Assembly (NCBI GenBank): GCA_030760725.1
Contig: JASWHV010000003.1
Location: 110,764,153-110,828,152, forward strand
Direction: 5' to 3'
DNA: 64,000 nucleotides
Source of the DNA: Neostapfia colusana
Taxonomy: Eukaryota; Streptophyta; Magnoliopsida; Poales; Poaceae
Part shown: in pieces, positions 55,869 to 64,000 of the stretch
Layout of the letters: every line of letters begins with the position of its first letter
How positions within the stretch are numbered: the first letter of the stretch is position 1
Program-made: the position numbers and the translations under genes
The notes under the pieces: generated by a model
What the model was told of the DNA's origin: nothing
Databases searched by the model: none
Seen by the model: the letters and a program-made list of their open reading frames with translations, nothing else

Positions 55869-58800
55869 TGTCACACCCGGTTTCTCCGAAGAACAACCGA
55901 GTGAATATCACATGTATGCCAGGATCATTTTCTCATACATGGGATGACAAATAGTGAAGCATCATTTATTACAAGCCAGGTGTCGAATATAAATAAGTCT
56001 TACATAGCACATGTCTCGATGGACGATAATAAGTTCATAACATAAAATAGCAGCGGAATATTATTCTTGTGGGCTCCGTCACAGGCGTTGCCCGGGGGAC
56101 TCCATGAACCTAGAATCCTTCTTCGGGTCCGAAGTCTTGATCATTAAACACCACCTCATCCTTTTGACCTGAGCAGCAATTTAAAACCAACAAATATGCA
56201 AGGTTGAGTACCGTTGGTACTCAGCAAGTGTGGGAAAGATTATGTCATGCATGGCTAGAGCAAGGAGAGGATGAACTTATGGTTAAAGCACTACGCAATT
56301 AATACATATCACCTTAGCTTATTAAGCACCTACATTACTACATAGGTTAAATGGTCCAAATCTCCCAACCCATCATCAAAATCAAGTAACCATAATCATC
56401 ATATCCAATGTCAAGCTCCCCGCTTAACATCCTCAACTTCCAAATCCAACATCCTCTAATCATGAATAAGTCCAAGCCGCTCTTGACCGTGAGCACAGCT
56501 GTCATGACAGTTTTGACTCTGCAGAGTTTGTACCACTGTACCCACATGTAGTGATTTCATCCCCCGTTGTCGGGTGGACTAAAAGAACCTCCATTATGCC
56601 AGTGGCCACGAACCACATTCACACTTCCCAGGTGTGTAGCCAGAAGATCACTACGAAGCCTTTACAAAGGGATTCCCGACGAGCGTGGGCCCACTGAGGT
56701 TTCACCCCTAACAGCATACAAGAGGCTCCAACCCCGCTGCAGTGGCCCCCTCTTGAGCCTTGCGGTTCATATGGTAGTCCAGCTGACACCTACTCCCCGC
56801 ACCATCCAACACACCCATACTACGTCGGGGATACACCTAATTAATTGGCCAAGCTGCCCATCTCAGCATGTGGTTGGCACGGTAAAGCCAGGTTACATGC
56901 TTCATGAACCGGTCCTTAGGATCCAGGCAAGTACTAAACACAAACCCGAGTCTCGTGCACCCAGCACCAACCAAATCATCCAACTTGCCTTGATCCCTAC
57001 CTCTACATAACTCATAACATCTCATTCAAGAGTAAGGTAAATAAATTGATGATCTTATACCCCAATTATCCCATTCTAAGCATGGCTAAGCATAACAATA
57101 AATGACATGATAAAATAAATCCCAACCCAAGCTACAAGGAAACAAGGTAATGCAATTCTAGGGAAACTTCCTAGCATGGGTTTCATATTTCAATTGACAA
57201 TGCAAATAATTCTATCTACACATCCTAGTATAGGATCAAAGTGGTCAAGGACACTTGCCTTCTTCTTGCTGCTCTGAGAATGGAAAGTCTTGGTCTTGGA
57301 AGGGAAGAACTTGCTCTGGGGCAGGTTCTATTCATGCCAACACACATAATAAAAGAAAACAACAATCCATAAGACATAGTTCACACTTTCACTTCATACA
57401 ACCACACATTCACATCTATGTAAGTCATTCACATTTCTAAGTGTTGTGGTTACTCTATGTGTGTTGATTTTTGGCTTACATGCACTTTTAAACATGTGCA
57501 TATGATTTCTAACTTTTGGTATTCAGATTTATGTTTGCACACTATATATGAATTTCAAATTTGAACAAATTCCTTATATTCCATTGATACATATCTTAGC
57601 TACCAATTATGCATGAAAGGTATTTTGCTACTTCAAATGGGTTTTCAGATCCTCTACCAAATCCTAAACTGAAATATTTAGATTTGGAAACTTCATTTAT
57701 CATTTTCTAGTTATGCATACCTAGTTGCTATATTTTCAGATTTATTTCCTATGCCTAAATGTGAACTTTATTATGAAAATAGTAAGACACCACATCTAAA
57801 CAGAATAGGTTCTAATATAAAATATTAAATAATATATTTTTGAACTTCTCCTCTGATGTGAACTAATTTAAATCTATTTTACCCATTTTCAGAATTATTT
57901 ATTAACCTAAAAATGTGTTCCTAAAACTAATAAACATGAACACACCCAAACAGATTTCATTTCAGCCTAAAATATATTTTTAGTTCATTCTAAAATTTTC
58001 CAAGTGTTAGTAGAGTTTAAACTTGAATTTACAATGTGTTTGTATTTCCTTTTAAATTTAAATCCTAGTCACACATTCAATTTCTAAATTAAATATCATA
58101 TAGGGTTAAAAAGTTAAGTTCACCCTACTACAAAGTCTAATTTATTATTTTAAGAATTTCCAGGGGCCTAACTATGCATAACAGAGGGGTTTTGCTAATT
58201 TTTATTAAGTCCAGGGGCTAAAACTGATTTTTAATTCAATTTACATGAATTTCTGAAGTTCCAGGGGCTAGATCAGAAGTTTCCGGGGCTAGCTCGTATT
58301 TTCCGAGATCCCCAGGGGGTAGCGCGTAAGATTCCCGGCCTTTATAATGCGGGGCTGACGTGGACAGTCCGATTTAAAACAGACGGCTGAGATTATAACG
58401 TCGAACCGGTACGCGTGGGTTTTAATTCCACCGTGCGATTTAAAATAGACGGCGCACAAGCGGCCACGTCGCTCTGACTGAGCGCGGGCGGTGCTGCCCG
58501 GCGGCGCACGGCGGCGGGAGGCGGCGATCTCGCCGGAAAACTTCGGATCTTCGTCTATTCTTCCTAAAACTGGAATTTCATGGCATATATCGGTAGAGGG
58601 GAGGTCGGGGATCTCACCTCGGGGTTTTTCTTGAGCTCGGAGGTCCTAGAAGGCGGTCGGCGACGAGGTCCGAGTTGAATTCACGGCGATGCTCGTCGGC
58701 GCTGTGTCTGAAGCGCAAACCACCGAGTTTTCTGCACCTGCGTGATTCCCCGGAGGCGGTGGAACATGATCGGCGCGTTAGATCAAAGAACCCGAGCAAA

Positions 58801-59291
58801 GATCGAGAGAAAATGGTGATCGGAGCTTCGGTTCTCACCGGGAGGAAAAACAGCCGATCGCGGTTGAAAAACGGGACGATGCCGATGTTTATATAGCCGG
58901 GGGAGGGCGGCGTTCGGTTGTGATCGAGCTGGAGTCGTCCAGAACCGAAATTCAACTGGGATACGTGGGTATCCGGGGTGGTTTCGATTCGGGGGGCGGG
59001 GGGGGTGGAGAGAGGAGTCCCGGTCGGCCGAGCGTGCGCGCGAGGAGGAAGAAGATGGTGGGCCCCACACGTCAGTGAGAAGAAAACGGGGCGCGCGGCT
59101 GCGGGCTGGCGCGGGGGCGAGGTGGGCCGGCTGGTGGGTTTCGGCCCACTGGCCGGAGGGTTTTGTTTTTTCTTTTTAATTTTCTATTTTGAGTTGAATT
59201 TGAATTCCAATTTGAATTTGAATTTCTGCACCACGTGCAATACGCCCAAAAATTTTTAAATTCCCCTCTTAACAGGTTTTGGGGTGTTACA
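55869..59291 (-). repeat. Gy-B2 3' LTR
   Basis: 3423 bp, homologous to both Gy-B1 LTRs but clearly more diverged from them than they are from each other, with short losses at many sites. Same TGTAACACC...TGACA ends. No gene. Confidence 0.93.
58888..58895 (-). promoter_or_regulatory. Gy-B2 3' LTR TATA box
   Basis: The minus strand reads TATATAAA at the position matching 20065-20073 in Gy-B1. Confidence 0.6.
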
Positions 59292-59294
59292 GCT

Positions 59295-59311
59295 CTACCC
59301 CCCTTAAAAGA
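59295..59311 (-). other. Gy-B2 polypurine tract
   Basis: The minus strand has CTTTTAAGGGGGGTAG just before the 3' LTR. Confidence 0.8.
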
Positions 59312-59336
59312 AATCTCGTCCTCGAGATTGGTGGTT

Positions 59337-60453
59337 CTAAGAAAACAATTCCGGAAATTGTGCCTTAAGCTCGTCTTCTCGCTCCCATGTGGCTTCCTCT
59401 TCCGAGTGATGCTTCCACTGCACCTTGCACATCCGGATTCTTTTATTTCTTGTGAGGCGTTCCATTGTCTCCAAAACCTTGACCGGTTGCTCGGCATAAG
59501 ACAGATCCTCGGCTACGTCAACCTCATTCATGGGTAACATCTCTTCAGGTGTCCTCAGACATTTCTTGAGCTGTGACACATGGAATACATCGTGCACATC
59601 CGATAGGCAAGCCGGCAGTTCTAGTTGATATGCCACTTCGCCTTTCCTCTCCAGAATTTGATAGGGTCTGATGTATCGAGGTGATAACTTCCCTTTCACC
59701 TTGAAACGACGAAGTCCTCGAATAGGGGACACCTTGAGGTAGACATAGTCCCCCACGTTGAAAATGAGTTCTCTTCTTCGTACATCGGCATAGCTCTTTT
59801 ATCGTGTCTGTGCTATCCTGAAGTTGTTGCGGATTCCCCTCAGCTTCTTGTAGTACTTCAGGCCCAAACACTTTGCTTTCCCCCGTTTGGTTCCAAAATA
59901 GGGGAGTTCTGCACTTCCTCCCGTACAAAGCTTCAAACGGTGACATCTTCATACTAGCCTGATAGCTGTTGTTATAGGAGAACTCCGCATACGGTAAGTT
60001 TTTATCCCAACTCAGATTGTTTTTGAGTGCACACGCTCTCAGCATATCCTCAAGTATCTGATTGGTTCTTTCCGTCTGCCCGTCAGTTTGGGGATGATAG
60101 GCATAACTAAAATTCAGATGGGTTCCCATGGTTTCATGCAACTTCTGCCAGAACCTTGAGGTGAATTGTGTCCCTCGATCCGACACTATCTTCTTTGGCA
60201 CTCCATGGTAACACACGATCCTTGACATGTACAACTCTGCCAATTTGGATCCGTTGTAGCTTTCTTTCACGGAGATGAAATAAGCTACTTTGGTTAGCCT
60301 GTCGATGATGACCCATATCGAATCATATCCTGATTGGGTCCTAGGCAATCCCACTATGAAATCCATACCGATTTCTTCCCATTTCCATTCAGGCACTTTG
60401 AGTGGTTGCAACAACCCGCGGATCGTTGATGTTCTGCTTTTACCAACTGACAT
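59337..60453 (-). pseudogene. pol: Gy-B2 pol: integrase core and chromodomain (two frameshifts)
   Basis: The frame changes near 60415, where one base is missing relative to Gy-B1 (after AEHQR). The new frame (59545-60453) keeps the catalytic core: GMDFIVGLPRTQSGYDS, VSDRGTQFTS and QTERTNQILE, so the DDE triad is whole. Near 59840, 11 bp are missing between two CTCA repeats and the frame changes again; 59337-59756 then carries GDYVYLKVSPIRGLRRF, the HDVFHVSQLKKCL motif and the chromodomain-like end (CKVQWKHHSEEEATWERED), closing PELFS as in Gy-B1. Confidence 0.9.
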
Positions 60454-63134
60454 GTGTCACATAGGGCAACATGTTCCGCGACATCTCGCTTCATTCCATA
60501 CCACCAATACATGCTCTTGAGGTCATGGTACATCTTCGTACTCCCAGGATGAATGGAATAGTCGGAATCATGAGCCTCCTTCAAAATCAATTCACGGATC
60601 TCCTTTACTTCAGGCACACAGATTCTTTTCCCGTGCCACACCGTACCTTGTTCATCCTCTCTGAAACCAGGGGCTTTATTTTCCTGGATGAGTTGTCTGA
60701 TTTCTTGTATCTTCTCGTCATTCTTTTGACCATCGCGTATGTCTTGCTCTAGTGTGGAGTCCACTTCCATGACGATGGCTTCACCACTATTCACCAGGCA
60801 TAGATTGAGTCTTACAACATCGTCCTTCAATTCCGTAGGCATGTCTTTCAAGCTCAACCTATTGACCTGCACCTTCCGGCTTAAAGCATCTGCCACGACG
60901 TTCGCTTTCCCAGGATGATAGTTGATACCTACATCAAAGTCGTTGATTAGCTCTAACCATCTTCTTTGTCTGAGGTTGAGATCTGGCTGTGTGAAAATGT
61001 ACTTTAAACTCTTATGATCCGTATATATCTCTGTCCTCTTCCTCATCAAGTAGTGCCGCCAAATTTTCAACGCGTGTACTACTGCAGCTAGCTCTAGGTC
61101 ATGTGTAGGATAGTTCTTCTCGTGTTTCCGGAGCTGCCGGGACGCGTAAGCCACGACATGCCCCTCTTGCACGAGAACACATCCCAACCCGTTTTCGGAG
61201 GCATCGCAGTACACCGAAAAGTTTTTCTGCACATCTGGCATAAGCACTGGGGTTGTTGTCAATCTCTTCTTCAGTTCCTGGAAACTCGTCTCGCACTGCG
61301 GCGTCCATGTGAATGTGATTCCCTTCTCCAACAGTTTGGTGAGGGGTCTCGAAATCTTGGAGAAACCCTCGATAAACCGTCTATAGTATCCAGCCAATCC
61401 TAAGAAGCTTCGAACTTCCCCCACATTCTCAGGGGTCTTCCACTTTTGTACATCCTCAATCTTGGCGGGATCTACGGAGATTCCTCCCTCCGAGATGATA
61501 TGTCCTAAGAAGGGAACTCTCTTCAGCCAAAACTCACACTTGCTCAACTTGGCATATAGTTGGTGTTCTCTCAGCTTCTGCAACACCAACCTTAGATGTT
61601 TCTCATGTTCCTCTTCATCTTTGGAGAAGACGAGAATGTCATCTATGAAAACCACCACAAATTTATCCAGATATTCCATGAATACCTTGTTCATGAGGTA
61701 CATGAAGTATGCTGGGGCATTAGTTAGTCCGAAAGGCATGACGGTGTATTCATACAGTCCGTACCGAGATACGAAAGTTGTCTTGGGAATATCAGTTTGC
61801 CTTATCCTAAGTTGGTGGTATCCCGACCTGAGATCAATTTTCGAGAACACACAAGCTCCCCTCAACTGATCAAACAAGTCTTCAATGCGGGGTAATGGGT
61901 ACATGTTCTTGATGGTTACCTCATTCAACGCACGGTAGTCCACGCATAGCCTTTGGGTCTCATCCTTCTTGGGCACAAATATCACTGGAGCTCCCCATGG
62001 TGAGGAGCTAGGACGAATATACCCCTTCTCCGTCAATTCTCTTAAATGATCCTTGAGTTCTCCCAGTTGCTTGGAGTCCATCTGATAAGGTCTCTTGTAT
62101 ATCGGAGCTGTTCCCGGCACTAGCTCAATCGTGAATTCCACTTCACGATCGGGAGGCATACCTGGCAACTCCTCTGGAAAAACATCTGGATATTCCCTGA
62201 TGATCCTGATCTCCTCCACTTTCACCTCAACTTGATTTAATTTAATGTCCCTCCTAGGCTCTTGTATTGTTATGAACTTTACTCTTGTGCCACTAGGGTG
62301 GGTTAGTTCCACCGTTCTGGTCGAACAATGGATGATTCCCTTATGTTTGGTCAACCAATCCATGCCCAAAATAATATCTATCCCTTGCGAATCTATCACT
62401 ATGAGGTTAGCAGTAAATACTACCCCATTAATGTCTAGATTCACCTTGGGACACACTTGTCTTGTCCTTATTTCTCCACCTGGAGAGTTTACTGCTAGCA
62501 TATGGTTCATTTGTGTTGTTGCTAGATCATGCTTCTTAACAAACCCTCGTGCAATGAACGAGTGGGTAGCACCAGAATCGAACAACAGGGTTGCAATGTG
62601 TAAATTGGCAGGAAACTTACCAACTACCACGTCGGGTGCCTCTTGCGCCTCCTCCATGGTCACGTGGTTCACCCGTCCTCGCATCACATTCTGCTGTTGC
62701 GGCTGCACGGGCTTCTTCTTTGGGCACTTATGGGCGTAGTGCCCCACTTCACCACAGTTAAAGCATTGCACCCCAACCTTAGGTGCCTGGCCTTTGTTAT
62801 CTTGGGGTTGGTTTGGGGGTCCTTGTACTGCTGGTCGAGGTTGATATGTAGTGCGAGGCTGCTGTACAAACTGACGTTGTGGGGGTGCTGGCGCTGCCGG
62901 AGGCCTGAAGTTCGGGTTGTACCCTCTCGGTGCTGAGTAGGGTACCGCAGCACGGTTCGTCTGCCCTGCAGTTTGCTGCATCAGACGTGGGCGGGTGTTG
63001 CTACCCGAGGCTTGGTGTGACCATCCGGCCTTCCTCTTGTTTTCACTTTCCAAGGCCTTCAGCTTCCTTTCCACAACAAATGCTCTACCCACCATCTTTT
63101 GGAAACTTTCATACTCGTTGGAGGACATGGCACA
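60354..63134 (-). pseudogene. gag-pol: Gy-B2 gag end, protease, RT, RNase H, integrase N-terminus
   Basis: 924 codons open from 63128 after a TAG at 63135-63137. Zinc knuckle CFNCGEVGHYAHKC, protease LFDSGATHSF, RT with RLCVDYRALNEV and FIDDILVFS, RNase H with YCDASENGLGCVLV and YTDHKSLKYIF, and the integrase zinc-finger region HPGSTKMYHDL ... LCDTCQ. RT and RNase H appear intact. The final 25 or so residues (after AEHQR) are out of frame. Confidence 0.93.
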
Positions 63135-63791
63135 CTACATTTCTGCTGTAAGTCCTTCCACGAAGCAATCCTGTTTCTGCTCATCAGTCTCTATGTCCCG
63201 TGGTGCATAGCGGGATAGTTGGGTGAATTTAGTGAGGTATTCCCTCACCGTCATGTTTCCTTGCTGCAGCCCCAAGAACTCCTTTCTCTTGTTTTTAAGT
63301 TCACCCCTTGGTATGTAATGATTGCGGAAGCTACGCTTGAATTCTTCTCAAGTGATGTTCTCGGGGTCATGATGGGCGGCCACGTAAGCGGTCCACCAAT
63401 CAGCAGCAGGTCCATGCAATTGGTGAGAAGCAAACAGCACCCTCTCATGCCCTTGACATTGTATGATCCTCATCTTGCTCTCAATGGTCTTTAGCCAGTC
63501 ATCTGCCTCCAGGGGTTCAGCAGCACTTGCAAACTTTGGAGGTTGAGTTCCTAGAAACTCACTCAACCTTGGTTGGCGTGGTGCAGCTTGTGGAGGTGGA
63601 GCTTGGTGCAAGTTGGCCACCACTTGAGTCAGGTTCTGGATGAGCTGATTTTGATTCTCATGCATTTGGTGGATGGGATCAACTCCTTCACGGCGACCAC
63701 CCCTGTCTTGGCCTCCAGAAAGATGAGGGTTGCCGGCCTCATCGTTGTTGTTGGCGGGGTTGGCACCACGACCCTTTCCTCTTCCGGCCAT
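63135..63791 (-). pseudogene. gag: Gy-B2 gag N-terminal part (two nonsense codons)
   Basis: Starts MAGRGKGRGANPAN at 63791, immediately after TGATAG. 147 codons run to a TGA at 63348-63350 that follows ENIT, at a place where relatives have Trp of the conserved WxxF gag motif; the same frame then continues EEFKRSFRNHYIPRGELKNK to a TAG at 63135-63137 where Gy-B1 has Gln. Both stops fit C-to-T or G-to-A transitions. No indel in this part. Confidence 0.9.
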
Positions 63792-64000
63792 CTATCATGA
63801 TCAACCAAATGTCAATTTAAAGCATTACGTATTATCTTACCAATTTTACTTGTTTACACTTTGTAATGTTGAGGCCTTGTTGTATTTATATTTTTCTGAG
63901 GGTTCATGTCTCGCGCAAAAATAAATGCACTATTAATTTCATAGGGGTTCACTCATCAAAGCAAAGCAACCTAAAGACGAGGTTGTGGACAATTGCTCAT

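Larger units (their letters stand above)
55869..64000 (-). mobile_element. Gy-B2: second Gy-B gypsy copy, cut by window edge
   Basis: Same family, strand and layout as Gy-B1: 3' LTR 55869-59291, purine tract, gag-pol 59337-63791, and the start of the leader toward ORF0. The last 40 bases match 25105-25148 of Gy-B1, so by that model ORF0, primer site and 5' LTR lie in about the next 4.5 kb. The 5 bp before the 3' LTR are caacc; the partner duplication is outside. More damaged than Gy-B1: two nonsense codons and two frameshifts. Confidence 0.93.

Noticed and set aside
61462..61869. 135-codon antisense frame, also at 22664-23071
   Set aside because: Conserved only because it is antisense to RT coding sequence in both Gy-B copies.
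62245..62739. 164-codon plus-strand frame
   Set aside because: Antisense shadow of the Gy-B2 protease and gag region.

Overview
The window is plant nuclear DNA, most likely from a grass. It is a block of nested transposable elements. I found no convincing host gene, rRNA, tRNA or CRISPR array. The grass assignment is inference. It rests on the initiator-Met primer sites of the LTR elements, the Tekay/Del-type chromoviral polyproteins with very long LTRs and an extra ORF before gag, a RIRE2/Grande-like Tat remnant, and a CACTA element carrying an Ulp1-like gene. All element names below (Gy-A and so on) are local labels.

Layout. 1-1771: unidentified LTR-like non-coding DNA. 1772-16992: Gy-A, a complete but decayed Ty3/gypsy element on the minus strand with 3.9-kb LTRs. 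16998-17057: a 60-bp sliver of target DNA. 17058-29675: Gy-B1, a second complete gypsy element on the minus strand with 3.4-kb LTRs. 29681 to about 32600: target DNA that includes a degenerate Tat-lineage gypsy remnant on the minus strand (gag tail, RNase H and integrase N-terminus recognisable). About 32730-35468: the 3' part of a CACTA DNA transposon with a dead C48-protease-like gene and a subterminal repeat array. 35469-36208: unidentified.

36209-54345: Gy-C, a 5'-truncated gypsy element on the plus strand. Its 3' LTR is split into three pieces by Solo-D (38361-42605, a minus-strand solo LTR) and Solo-E (44539-52758, a plus-strand solo LTR). Solo-E is in turn split by Copia-1 (44682-51842), a Ty1/copia element with an intact 1316-codon gag-pol frame and nearly identical LTRs. 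54346-55868: unassigned DNA with a copia gag fragment on the minus strand. 55869-64000: Gy-B2, a second copy of the Gy-B family on the minus strand, which runs off the right edge before its 5' LTR.

History. By-eye LTR comparison gives Copia-1 as youngest (2 substitutions and 1 indel in 430 bp), then Gy-B1 (about 1.5% over the first kilobase), then Gy-A (about 6% over a 205-bp sample). Coding decay in the gypsy copies looks dominated by C-to-T/G-to-A nonsense changes plus small indels, as expected for methylated silenced DNA.

How the parts work together: in each gypsy element one transcript from the LTR promoter is primed by initiator Met tRNA. gag forms the particle, pol supplies protease, RT/RNase H and integrase, and the chromodomain should steer insertion to heterochromatin. 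The most unusual coding features are the additional coiled-coil ORFs between the primer site and gag in Gy-A and Gy-B1, and the recurrent 3'-splice-site-like sequence directly before the ORF0 and gag start codons in several elements.
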